Shown: positions 7,483 to 14,185 of the stretch, one piece after another
How the letters are laid out: every line of letters starts with the position of its first letter
Position numbering within the stretch: the stretch's first letter is position 1
Origin: a virus
Strand: one strand, 5' to 3'
IMG/VR virus record: IMGVR_UViG_3300018424_000334
Span: 1 to 20,471 of that record
DNA length: 20,471 nt
Notes under the pieces: generated by a model
The model's input: only the letters and a program-made list of their open reading frames with translations
The model's database searches: none
What the model was told of the DNA's origin: nothing
Made by a program: the position numbers and the translations under genes

Positions 7483-8705
7483 AAATTTACTTCGACACAT
7501 TAAAAAAAGATGAATCAAATCAGAATCATCTGACCTCAAATGGAAATAACGACTATTGGCTAATCGCACCAGGTGCGCCCATTAAAAAAAAGTGCATAGA
7601 AATGAAACTGGATCTTTCGGAGTTAACAGATGTTAACGAAACAGGAATATATTTTGTGGACGTTAGAAATGATCCCCAATGGTGGGCAGGCGTATTAACA
7701 AACGATGGTGTTCCTCACACTCACATACTGCATTGCTTAACCGAGGAAATAAGAAAACTAGCCAAGGAAAAGAAGATTAGGATCGTAATCAATGCGGATA
7801 GAGAAGGTGGCCCAATGGTTACACAGCATTGGGATTGCTTTTTAACCACGCATACCGCAATGGTTGAACTTGGATTGCCCAAGGACAGCGTTCTAATACT
7901 ACAGGGCAACAAGAAGGTAGAGCACCAGTATCGCAGATGGCTAAAAGCCAAGGGTGTTGATAGGCTCTATGATGTAATGTATAGCAATCACTTCGGAAAC
8001 ATATTTGGAGATGATAAATTACCAACTGCTCCTGTCATAAAATACGCCATGGCGAACCCTGCCAGCAAGGATTACAACAGCCTTAACAGAGTTTATCGTC
8101 CGCAAAGAGGTGCACACCTATACAGGCTCATGAAGGACGGAGTATTGGACAAAGGTATAGTAAGTGGCAATGAAATAATATTACGAAATGTAGAAACAGA
8201 AATGCTTGTGGGAGATTATTCGGACATAGACAAGGAGTTTCCTAGGTTCATAGATGGAGATTGGAGCAAGATAAATGCTGCCAATCAATACAATGTTGAC
8301 ATTTATAAGAATAGTTTGCTTTCAGTCATTACAGAAACTATGTTTCTGGAAGACGTTGCATTCATCACGGAAAAGATATTCAAACCCATCACAATGGGAC
8401 ATCCACTCATACTGTTTGCCAGCCAAGGAACTCTAAGATGCCTGGAGGACATGGGATTTAGAACGGACTGGTGCGGTATAGATCCTGCATACAATGATAT
8501 ACAAGATAATGTTGAACGATTCAATGCTACGCAGCAGGTTCTCAACGACTGGATAGCACTGCCACAGGAAGAAAAGATAGCAAGATTAGAAAAGAGCATG
8601 GATACCATACAGCATAATTTTGATTTAATAAGGCGTAGTGACTTCTATGCTGATGCCATCAATGAAGCAGTTGCCAGGACGGAGAAGTATTATGAAACCG
8701 TTTAA
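7479..8705 (+). CDS. GT10/fucosyltransferase-like glycosyltransferase, copy 1
   Basis: In the C-terminal half of this 408-residue protein, SLLSVITETMFLEDVAFITEK (279-299) leads into IFKPITMGHPLILFAS (300-315). This has the layout of the GT10 alpha-1,3-fucosyltransferase signature (an E/ENS stretch, then TEK, then a Gly-Pro loop) that binds the GDP-sugar. An earlier block, LNRVYRPQRGAHLYRLMKDG (202-221), recurs in the gene at 9450. The N-terminal third is mixed alpha/beta and unassigned. A GT-B transferase using a nucleotide-sugar is likely; fucose itself is not established. The start is the ATGA shared with the radical SAM stop, with AAGGA upstream. G+C is higher than in the radical SAM gene just before it. 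Confidence 0.65.
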   Translation: MKIYFDTLKKDESNQNHLTSNGNNDYWLIAPGAPIKKKCIEMKLDLSELTDVNETGIYFVDVRNDPQWWAGVLTNDGVPHTHILHCLTEEIRKLAKEKKIRIVINADREGGPMVTQHWDCFLTTHTAMVELGLPKDSVLILQGNKKVEHQYRRWLKAKGVDRLYDVMYSNHFGNIFGDDKLPTAPVIKYAMANPASKDYNSLNRVYRPQRGAHLYRLMKDGVLDKGIVSGNEIILRNVETEMLVGDYSDIDKEFPRFIDGDWSKINAANQYNVDIYKNSLLSVITETMFLEDVAFITEKIFKPITMGHPLILFASQGTLRCLEDMGFRTDWCGIDPAYNDIQDNVERFNATQQVLNDWIALPQEEKIARLEKSMDTIQHNFDLIRRSDFYADAINEAVARTEKYYETV

Positions 8706-9453
8706 TCAATATAAACGTTTTTTTGCGTTTGGTTGCAGCCTAACCAAATATAATTGGCCCACATGGGCTGACATAATAGCAACTGAAGTTCCAGAGTATT
8801 ACAATTATGGACAGAGTGGCGGCGGGAATCTATTCATAGCCAACAGCATTGTGGAAGCAAACCTTACCCACAAATTTACGGAAGATGATTTGGTTATTGT
8901 AATGTGGAGCAGCGTAAGCAGAGAAGATAGATATAGGAATGGAAAGTGGCAAACCCCAGGTAATATATACTCTCAAGGAGAAATAGACATGGAGTTTGTT
9001 TATAAATGGAGCGATGATAGATTTTACCTAATGAGAGATTTAGGGTTGGTTGAACAGACCAGAGCTTATCTTGAAAATCTACCATGCGACTCGGACATGC
9101 TGAAGATGGTGGACTTCGAGGAAATAAAAATATCCGACAACATAAAGGGAAATCATCTAGAGGACATATTAAAACTATATTCATCTACTATTAATAGTGT
9201 TAAACCTGCAATAGTTGATGTTGTGTATGATGGTGTATGGCCTATTATTCCCATAAAGGGTTGGGGAGGTGAAGGGCAGACAGCAGACTATCATCCCACA
9301 CCATTGGGTTATCTCAAGTATCTTGAAAAGTTTTATTCGATTACCGAAGGCATGAGAAAATATGCAGAGGAATATGATGCAAGGGTCTTGGAGTGTAAGA
9401 CATTGGATGATACTGTAAAGTTTTGGTCCGCACCAGGAGTGGCAAGGCTATGA
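8692..9453 (+). CDS. SGNH/GDSL hydrolase-like protein
   Basis: This 253-residue protein has the blocks of an SGNH esterase in order. Block I is FFAFGCSLTKYNWP with Ser16 as candidate nucleophile. NYGQSGGGN (38-46) supplies the Gly/Asn oxyanion residues. MWSSVSRED (71-79) stands at block III. ADYHPTPLGY (198-207) is the block V D-x-H with D199 and H201. Such enzymes remove or transfer acyl groups on sugars and lipids, which fits a glycan cassette. No signal peptide is visible. I chose ATG at 8692, after GGAG at a 7-base distance, because the longer frame from 8638 lies inside the previous gene and the conserved part begins at residue 10. It overlaps the previous gene by 14 bases and ends in ATGA with the next. 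It sits between two related transferases. Confidence 0.68.
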   Translation: MKPFNQYKRFFAFGCSLTKYNWPTWADIIATEVPEYYNYGQSGGGNLFIANSIVEANLTHKFTEDDLVIVMWSSVSREDRYRNGKWQTPGNIYSQGEIDMEFVYKWSDDRFYLMRDLGLVEQTRAYLENLPCDSDMLKMVDFEEIKISDNIKGNHLEDILKLYSSTINSVKPAIVDVVYDGVWPIIPIKGWGGEGQTADYHPTPLGYLKYLEKFYSITEGMRKYAEEYDARVLECKTLDDTVKFWSAPGVARL

Positions 9454-10607
9454 TGGCGTGTGTTAACACAAGGAATTTGTTGTATGTTATTACCTATGAC
9501 CCTAATAATCCCAAGGTTGAGGTTGTTCAAAGCAGTGTAGCCATTACTGAGTTTCATAAATCCGACAAAGATTTTTTCTACATTCAGTTTTCTGATCCTA
9601 GCAGTTTTAGGATAGTTGATGTAAAGGGTTTAATCCCAGAAGAGGAATTTGAACAGATTAAGGATCCTAATTCCAATCTTCATCTGATGCTGGACAATGC
9701 ATTGGAATTTTATCTCCTGAGTGCTGATACGATATACGAGGAAATTGTAATCAAGCACGGCGTTCCTGCAGAAAAGATAATCTTTCTTAGTGCCATTCCA
9801 ACCATGCACGAATACATTAAAAAGTTATCAGAAAAATATAAATTGCCCGAGATTAAACTAGAATGGTTTAACCTATTTGAACACACGGGTCGCAATGCAA
9901 GACTGCTATCAAAGGATGTGGAAACTCTTAATAAGAAACAATCGTATGAACGATCATTCCTTTGCTTAAACAGAAGATGGAGAATGCATCGTCCTTTAAT
10001 GTTCACTCTGCTCAAGGACAGGGGATTGGTAGACAAGGGGTTTATTAGCCTTGCACCCTCCGATGACGGTATGGATTGGAATAAAGTTTTTCCGAGATTG
10101 AGATTGATGTATCAAAATCATGCACTGATAGATCCTATACTGGAAAGAAATTCTGATGTCATAAACACTCCACCTTTATATTTGGATCTGGAGGATCTCG
10201 TCACGAACAGGGCAGAACCAGAAGTGTCAATAAATGAATATTACAAGAAAACATATTTCAGCCTAATTAATGAAACCACGTATCATGAGAATGTTCCCTT
10301 CTTCAGCGAAAAGATTTTTAAGGCAATAGGCATGGGGCATCCGTTCCTAGTTGCAACGGCAGCAAACAGTTTACAGTATCTAAGAAAGTTAGGATATAAA
10401 ACTTTTCATCCTTTCATTGACGAATCATATGATAATATTTCGGACGACGGAAAGAGAATGTTAGCGATCGTTGATGAGGCTAAACGACTCTGTAATTTGG
10501 ACAAGGCTGAGTTCAAATCCTGGAGAGCGAGCGTGGAACCAATAGTTAGGCACAATCAAAGATTAATCGAATCAAAAAGAAGCATATCGCAGCGAATGAA
10601 CTATTAG
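9450..10607 (+). CDS. GT10/fucosyltransferase-like glycosyltransferase, copy 2
   Basis: This 385-residue protein is a relative of the one at 7479. FLCLNRRWRMHRPLMFTLL (170-188) followed by LVDKGFIS corresponds to the earlier NRVYRPQR block. YFSLINETTYHENVPFFSEK (269-288) and IFKAIGMGHPFLVATA (289-304) correspond to its ETMF...TEKIFKPI...GHP signature. A GT-B nucleotide-sugar transferase is the likely function. The N-terminal 140 residues differ from the paralogue and may set acceptor choice. The start is the ATG of the ATGA overlapping the hydrolase stop; a second ATG follows directly, and an upstream in-frame start at 9423 has no ribosome site. It is the last gene of the overlapping run. A 10-base palindrome lies at its start and again just after its end. 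Confidence 0.65.
   Translation: MMACVNTRNLLYVITYDPNNPKVEVVQSSVAITEFHKSDKDFFYIQFSDPSSFRIVDVKGLIPEEEFEQIKDPNSNLHLMLDNALEFYLLSADTIYEEIVIKHGVPAEKIIFLSAIPTMHEYIKKLSEKYKLPEIKLEWFNLFEHTGRNARLLSKDVETLNKKQSYERSFLCLNRRWRMHRPLMFTLLKDRGLVDKGFISLAPSDDGMDWNKVFPRLRLMYQNHALIDPILERNSDVINTPPLYLDLEDLVTNRAEPEVSINEYYKKTYFSLINETTYHENVPFFSEKIFKAIGMGHPFLVATAANSLQYLRKLGYKTFHPFIDESYDNISDDGKRMLAIVDEAKRLCNLDKAEFKSWRASVEPIVRHNQRLIESKRSISQRMNY
9460..9469. repeat. Perfect palindrome GTGTTAACAC, copy 1
   Basis: GTGTTAACAC followed by AAGG lies four codons into the gene starting at 9450. The same palindrome, with AAGG two bases further on, is at 10656. The function is unknown; it could be a recombination or protein-binding site, or coincidence. 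Confidence 0.55.
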
Positions 10608-10655
10608 TAGCACCGAATTAAGGCGTCTAAAACGCATTTTAAGCGTCATACAGCG

Positions 10656-10665
10656 GTGTTAACAC
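10656..10665. repeat. Perfect palindrome GTGTTAACAC, copy 2
   Basis: This is the second copy of the palindrome found at 9460, here in the spacer 49 bases after the transferase gene ends and followed by ACAAGG. The two copies flank nearly the whole gene at 9450-10607. Confidence 0.55.
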
Positions 10666-10729
10666 ACAAGGTGTTATAGTTGAACCCTGTAAGAAACAAT
10701 CAGGTTTAAAAGGTGTTTAACTGCGTTTT

Positions 10730-10737
10730 TGTAAATA
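10730..10737 (+). promoter_or_regulatory. Possible late promoter, one mismatch (TGTAAATA)
   Basis: TGTAAATA differs from the NATAAATA late box at its second base and lies about 30 bases before the start codon of the dehydrogenase, the usual distance. The spacer suggests a separate transcription start is needed. The match is imperfect, so this is tentative. Confidence 0.35.
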
Positions 10738-10766
10738 CTTTTGGTTATAACAGTAGAGGAAAAAAT

Positions 10767-11948
10767 ATGAAAATTGGATTTATTGGACTGGGTAAATTAG
10801 GTCTGCCCTGTGCTGAAGTGGTTGCCCAAAAAGGTCATGATGTTACAGGATATGATATTGTTGATGTCCAAACTGATAAAGTTCAATTTAAAACTACCAT
10901 AGAGGATTGTGTTAAGGATAGAGAGATAGTTTTTATAGCAGTTCCTACACCGCACGATCCAGCATATGATGGTAGGGCACCAACAGCACACCTACAACCA
11001 AAAGATTTTTCATACGATATTGTTCACAGTGTTCTTAAGGAAGCAAACGAACACATGAACAAGGATCAACTGCTTGTTCTTATTTCAACAGTATTGCCAG
11101 GAACGGTCAGAAGAGAATTTATACAGCACATTACTAATCCGAGATTCGTTTATAACCCATATCTAATTGCAATGGGAACGGTAGCATGGGACATGGTTAA
11201 TCCTGACATTGTCATGATTGGAACAGAAGATGGCAGCACAACAGGTGATGCCAAACAACTGGTAGAATTTTATAAAACCATTATGGAAAATGATCCAAGT
11301 TATGAAATTGGAACATGGGATGAATGTGAGTGCATCAAGGTATTCTACAATACATTCATATCAACAAAACTTGGATTGGTTAACATGATGCAGGATGTTG
11401 CCGAAAGGCAAGGCAACATTAATGTTGATGTTGTTACTCGTGCGTTAGTGAATAGCACACAGAGAATAACAGGCCCTGCATATATGAAAGCAGGTCTTGG
11501 CGATGGAGGTGGATGCCATCCGAGAGATAACATTGCATTGCGTTTCATGGCAGACAAATTAAATTTGGGTTATGATTTATTTGATGCAATAATGAATGCA
11601 AGAGAAAAGCAAGCCAAGAACATGGCCTCAAAATTAGTTTCTATTTCCAAAGAAAGAAATCTTCCTATCTTACTAAATGGTGTTGCATATAAACCAGGCG
11701 TTCCGTACCAGGACGGTAGTTACAGTTTATTGGTAGGACATTATTGTCACGAATTAGGTAGAGGTCCAATGACCATTGATCCTGCGATTGACTTGGGCGG
11801 CGGAATGGAATTTAGAGCAGTTGTGTTACTCGCCCATCCTACACTTTATATTAAACTAACTGATGATAGTGTTGTAGTTGATCCTTGGAGACAATACACT
11901 TCGGATAAGCATTTGGTTATTCACTACGGAAATACTAGAAAAAGTTAA
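10767..11948 (+). CDS. UDP-glucose/GDP-mannose dehydrogenase family protein
   Basis: This 393-residue protein follows the nucleotide-sugar 6-dehydrogenase plan. The NAD-binding motif GFIGLGKLGLP is at 4-14, FIAVPTP at 56-62 and STVLPGT at 107-113. A central helix has K191 and N195 (CIKVFYNTF). The active-site loop is LGDGGGCHPRD with C250, and the C-terminal GVAYKPGVPYQDGS lies in the nucleotide-binding domain. The family oxidises UDP-sugars or GDP-mannose to uronic acids, feeding surface glycans. An oddity is that where the family has NPEFLxEG the sequence is NPYLIAMG (130-137), so both usual Glu residues are missing. ATG 10767 is chosen because AGAGGA sits six bases before it and the Rossmann strand starts at residue 2. 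The stop shares bases with the convergent gene. Confidence 0.82.
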   Translation: MKIGFIGLGKLGLPCAEVVAQKGHDVTGYDIVDVQTDKVQFKTTIEDCVKDREIVFIAVPTPHDPAYDGRAPTAHLQPKDFSYDIVHSVLKEANEHMNKDQLLVLISTVLPGTVRREFIQHITNPRFVYNPYLIAMGTVAWDMVNPDIVMIGTEDGSTTGDAKQLVEFYKTIMENDPSYEIGTWDECECIKVFYNTFISTKLGLVNMMQDVAERQGNINVDVVTRALVNSTQRITGPAYMKAGLGDGGGCHPRDNIALRFMADKLNLGYDLFDAIMNAREKQAKNMASKLVSISKERNLPILLNGVAYKPGVPYQDGSYSLLVGHYCHELGRGPMTIDPAIDLGGGMEFRAVVLLAHPTLYIKLTDDSVVVDPWRQYTSDKHLVIHYGNTRKS

Positions 11949-12250
11949 AGAATATTATTAGTTCTTTTCTTGATATCTGCTTTAAGCATTTCTATATCAA
12001 TTTTAAAATCTAACTTTTTGATTGTGTCTTTATACTCTGAAAGAGTACCTAAAAGTTTTTTGGCAACGGCATCTGGTTGATTTGATTTCAATTGCTCCTT
12101 GATATCAATCTCCCATATCCTTCCATCTTTAAATTCCAAAATCATCACGTCAACATAAGCGACCGGCATGGTGTCCATGTATAAATCCTCGAACACCTCC
12201 GGCCACTCTTTGACTAAATGTTTTGGCGGTTTAAAATATTGCCTATGCAC
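11945..12250 (-). CDS. Small phage protein, unknown (YFKPPKHL type)
   Basis: This 101-residue protein begins at GTG (12248-12250), four codons before YFKPPKHLVKEWPEVFEDLY, the part I recall as conserved in marine T4-like phages. The middle, DVMILEFKDGRIWEIDI, looks like two beta strands, and the C-terminal 50 residues are a Lys-rich helix. No catalytic motif is seen. It starts three bases after the preceding stop with only a poor ribosome site, so translation is probably coupled. It is the last gene of the minus-strand train, and its TAA shares bases with the stop of the convergent dehydrogenase gene. The function is unknown. Confidence 0.78.
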   Translation of the reverse strand: MHRQYFKPPKHLVKEWPEVFEDLYMDTMPVAYVDVMILEFKDGRIWEIDIKEQLKSNQPDAVAKKLLGTLSEYKDTIKKLDFKIDIEMLKADIKKRTNNIL

Positions 12251-12253
12251 GGC

Positions 12254-12883
12254 TTACGCTTCTGCAGAGGCCTTTTCTTTCGAAGAAGTTTTCTTCTTCG
12301 GTGGATCTAGTTCATCTGCTTCTCTACGCAATCTCGCTGCTTCTTTGTACATAGCATCTGCTTGGCTGCGATAAGATCTAGCAAGATCCGAATCAGAAAG
12401 AACACCGTCGGTTGCTGGTGCCGCTACTGGTTCTTCGCTAGGTAATGTTTCAGTTGCTGGAGTAGCAGTTTCATCTGATTTAGGTGCGCCACTTACGAAT
12501 GTATATAATTCGTCAACGCTCACATTGCGCTGTTCTGCAATTAGAACATTAAGTTCTGAAAGTAAAATTTCACTTACTGGAGTAGGTGTCATTTTAACTG
12601 TATCAGTCGCAACTTTTTTCAAACGTCCTTCTGCCTGAACTGCTGTTAGCATATTAGTTCCGTTAGCAAAAGATCTAGTGAACATAATTTCACCAAGTTC
12701 GTTTGCCTGTTGTCCCTGTTCAGAATCAATTAATTCCATTAAGGAATTGTGTTGATCGTCTCTTAATGTTGCTGTAGGTAAAACTAACGCCATGTTAGAT
12801 TCACCAAGAACGGTTCTAAATACAACGGCAACTTTCTCACCGGTGTTTACAATCTTTCCTACGTGTTTAGTTTCTTTAGCCAT
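12254..12883 (-). CDS. Conserved phage protein with low-complexity linker, unknown function
   Basis: This 209-residue protein starts at the ATG of a TAATG overlap with the gene before it. Residues 1-130 form a compact-looking domain (HVGKIVNTGEKVAVVFRT, then ILLSELNVLIAEQRNVSVDE). Residues 133-160 are a Pro/Ala/Thr/Glu linker. Residues 165-190 are a helix with regular Ala, Arg and Glu (YRSQADAMYKEAARLRREAD). The end is Lys-rich with PPKKK. I recall such proteins from cyanophages without a function. The shape, a folded head with a flexible linker and a helix, suggests an adaptor that tethers another protein. The Lys-rich end is encoded by a perfect 8-base inverted repeat. Confidence 0.8.
   Translation of the reverse strand: MAKETKHVGKIVNTGEKVAVVFRTVLGESNMALVLPTATLRDDQHNSLMELIDSEQGQQANELGEIMFTRSFANGTNMLTAVQAEGRLKKVATDTVKMTPTPVSEILLSELNVLIAEQRNVSVDELYTFVSGAPKSDETATPATETLPSEEPVAAPATDGVLSDSDLARSYRSQADAMYKEAARLRREADELDPPKKKTSSKEKASAEA
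12281..12300. repeat. 8-base inverted repeat with 4-base loop inside a coding end
   Basis: CGAAGAAG at 12281-12288 and CTTCTTCG at 12293-12300 are perfect complements around TTTT. Neither strand has a U-run after it, so it is not a standard terminator. It lies in the Lys/Ser-rich end of the 209-residue protein gene and may be a by-product of its codons. Confidence 0.5.
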
Positions 12884-13170
12884 TATTTTTCACCTTGTTG
12901 TGCTTGTTGTTGTTTGGTAACATGTTCTAAGAATGCAGTTAACTTATTATAAGTTTTTCCAACTGCTTCTAATTCATTTGCTTTAAATGCGCCTCTAGTT
13001 GTGGCAATATCAATAATGCTACGTACAGCATTTAGATCGTTTACATTTAAATCAGGACTTGATGCTGTAGCATCTGCACCTGGTGTTGGGACAGGACCGC
13101 TTGCCGGCGCTGCCGTTGCTTCAGAAGCGGGTGCTTCCGTTACATTTTCGTTTTTAGTTTCTTCCGCCAT
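12883..13170 (-). CDS. Small acidic phage protein with disordered N-terminus, unknown function
   Basis: Residues 1-40 of this 95-residue protein are Ala, Pro, Glu and Thr rich and probably disordered. Residues 42-88 (LNVNDLNAVRSIIDIATTRG, then KANELEAVGKTYNKLTAFLE) look like two or three helices. The end is Gln-rich. It starts immediately after the upstream stop, with AAGGAG eleven bases before the ATG inside that upstream gene, and its own stop overlaps the next ATG in TAATG. It resembles a small conserved marine T4-like phage protein, but no function is known to me. Tight coupling to the 209-residue gene, which also has a linker, suggests the two work together. Confidence 0.78.
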   Translation of the reverse strand: MAEETKNENVTEAPASEATAAPASGPVPTPGADATASSPDLNVNDLNAVRSIIDIATTRGAFKANELEAVGKTYNKLTAFLEHVTKQQQAQQGEK

Positions 13171-13443
13171 TTAGTTTCTCCTTAGGTATGGACATGCTAA
13201 CATAAAGTATGTTAGTTCTTTTTGTTCTTCAAACCCCACAAACGTGGATGTATGAAATTTATTTTCCTCGTTAACAGAAGGATAAGTCACAATGCAATAT
13301 CGTCCTGTTAGTTTAGATTTAATCCAATCAATAATGTTTTGATCAGCCCTTTCGCTATTTCCAATTTTAATTTTTGAAAAATGCGGAGGCATGGTTTTTA
13401 GTTGTCTTGAATTCAAAACGTCAAGTGGATTAAGTTCTATCAT
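13171..13443 (-). CDS. Small phage protein, unknown function, directly behind a late promoter
   Basis: This 90-residue protein starts at ATG 13443. It has short basic and hydrophobic stretches (IIDWIKSKLTGRYCIVTYPS, then TYFMLACPYLRRN) that suggest a small alpha/beta domain. No motif is recognised. The late box TATAAATA ends five bases before the ATG, which puts the expected first base of the late transcript on the A of the start codon. No leader or ribosome site would then exist. Either the message is leaderless or translation begins further in, for example at residue 18 (MPPHF), though no ribosome site is seen there either. Transcripts from upstream genes could also supply it. Confidence 0.75.
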   Translation of the reverse strand: MIELNPLDVLNSRQLKTMPPHFSKIKIGNSERADQNIIDWIKSKLTGRYCIVTYPSVNEENKFHTSTFVGFEEQKELTYFMLACPYLRRN

Positions 13444-13448
13444 GTAAT

Positions 13449-13456
13449 TATTTATA
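13449..13456 (-). promoter_or_regulatory. T4-type late promoter (TATAAATA), perfect match
   Basis: Read on the minus strand this is TATAAATA, the exact T4 late consensus, in the 24-base gap between two genes. The late start is expected about six bases downstream, at about 13443, the first base of the next start codon. It would drive the genes from 13443 down to 11945. Confidence 0.7.
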
Positions 13457-13467
13457 AAGTGCTACTA

Positions 13468-13866
13468 TTACTCTGATAATTCTTGGCTTAGTCTTTTGGA
13501 CAATGCTTTATTATATCCCATTTTTTGGACATCACCGCTGAATAGATACAGTTCAAAAGCAGATTTCTCCTTTAATACAGTTATTGCTCTTTTAGTAATA
13601 TAATACGGCGATTCTATAAAATTGTCAAGCCATAAAAGCACTTGCGGTGTCACGGAAAATTTTTTTGGAAAATCCACTTTATAGGTTTTGATTTGTGCAG
13701 TTAACTGTATAAAGTTGAGTGCTTCGTCTGTTAAACGAAGTCCTCCGGATTCTTTGGATCTAACATTCCACCACCAGAGAGATCTTTTTTCTTTTATAAT
13801 ATCTTCTGTGATGTCTTGGTTTGCGGCTTTTAGAAAAACTCTCGTATAATTATCTTTAATGTCCAT
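13468..13866 (-). CDS. Small phage protein, unknown function (WWWN type)
   Basis: This 132-residue protein has a striking SLWWWNVRSKESGGLRLTD block at residues 29-47. It is followed by a Lys/Thr stretch, LLWLDNFIESPYYITKR, and a C-terminal LYLFSGDVQ with a basic helix. The Trp cluster and basic residues could bind nucleic acid or protein, but no family is identified. I recall similar proteins in cyanophages. It starts at ATG 13866, four bases after the previous stop, with only a weak GTGGA upstream. It is followed by the late promoter at 13449. The function is unknown. Confidence 0.77.
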   Translation of the reverse strand: MDIKDNYTRVFLKAANQDITEDIIKEKRSLWWWNVRSKESGGLRLTDEALNFIQLTAQIKTYKVDFPKKFSVTPQVLLWLDNFIESPYYITKRAITVLKEKSAFELYLFSGDVQKMGYNKALSKRLSQELSE

Positions 13867-13870
13867 TCCA

Positions 13871-14152
13871 CTATTCTTTATCTCCGGTAGTAAGTCTGTA
13901 CACTGAAAAATCAGTTGTATTAAAGAGTTTGTTAAGTTTCTTGGCTAAGTTTCTAGCATGTCCTGGATTTGAAAATGAGACCTTCTTATATTTAGGACCA
14001 GGATAACTAGCAACAGCACTTCCGCTTTTTAGATTGAAAGGTTTGTTCTGATAAAACACTGCCCAAATGGCTTCGCTCTCGAGAATCTGTTCTACTTTAT
14101 ATGTTTCTCGATTAGTATGTTCGAGAATTATTGTTGGTTTTGGTCTACTCAT
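13871..14152 (-). CDS. Small phage protein, unknown function, behind a late promoter and hairpin
   Basis: This 93-residue protein starts MSRPKPTIILEHTNRETYKV. It continues with AIWAVFYQNKPFNLK and SYPGPKYKKVSFSNPGHARN, an alternation of strands with basic loops, and ends in a short acidic tail. I recall the SYPGPKYKKVSF block from marine T4-like phages, with no function. The start codon lies at the edge of a perfect 11-base inverted repeat, and a late promoter overlaps the other arm, so expression is probably late only. AGGA lies 11 bases before the ATG, in the loop. No enzyme motif is seen. Confidence 0.8.
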   Translation of the reverse strand: MSRPKPTIILEHTNRETYKVEQILESEAIWAVFYQNKPFNLKSGSAVASYPGPKYKKVSFSNPGHARNLAKKLNKLFNTTDFSVYRLTTGDKE

Positions 14153-14185
14153 ATATACGTAATTCCTAGTTAACTACGTATATAT
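14151..14185 (-). promoter_or_regulatory. Inverted repeat over the start codon, probable early-off/late-on translation switch
   Basis: The arms at 14151-14161 and 14175-14185 are perfect 11-base complements with a 13-base loop. In minus-strand RNA the 3' arm includes the first two bases of the AUG at 14152, and the loop holds AGGA. The late promoter at 14183-14190 should start transcripts near 14177, removing most of the 5' arm. Read-through RNA would fold and hide the start codon; late RNA would not. T4 genes e, soc and 49 use this design. Confidence 0.6.

Larger units (their letters stand above)
10608..10766. other. Repeat-rich intergenic spacer before the sugar dehydrogenase gene
   Basis: This is the longest gene-free stretch in the window (159 bases). 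It holds GCGT at 10623, ACGC at 10632 and GCGT at 10643, so ACGC could pair with either neighbour. The first pairing is followed by ATTTT and would make a weak terminator. GGTGTT occurs three times (10655, 10670, 10712). The palindrome GTGTTAACAC is at 10656-10665. A late-promoter-like TGTAAATA is at 10730, and AGAGGA before the next start is at 10755-10760. I see no tRNA and no reading frame of note. Confidence 0.6.

Noticed and set aside
8638-8691. Longer N-terminal start for the hydrolase-like gene.
   Set aside because: It lies entirely inside the preceding transferase gene, and ATG 8692 has a good ribosome site just before the conserved part.
10608-10766. GTTGAACCC and short stems resembling tRNA T-arm parts.
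   Set aside because: No acceptor stem, anticodon arm or CCA end can be assembled around them.
11945-11975. Short AAAGAA/TTCTTT stem after the convergent stops, as a possible terminator.
   Set aside because: It is AT-only, with a large loop and no U-run; stability would be too low to call.
13600-13628. Sigma-70-like promoter on the minus strand inside the 132-residue gene: TTGACA-17-TATTAT (11 of 12).
   Set aside because: It lies inside a coding region, and by rough estimate one or two matches this good are expected by chance in an AT-rich window of this size on both strands.
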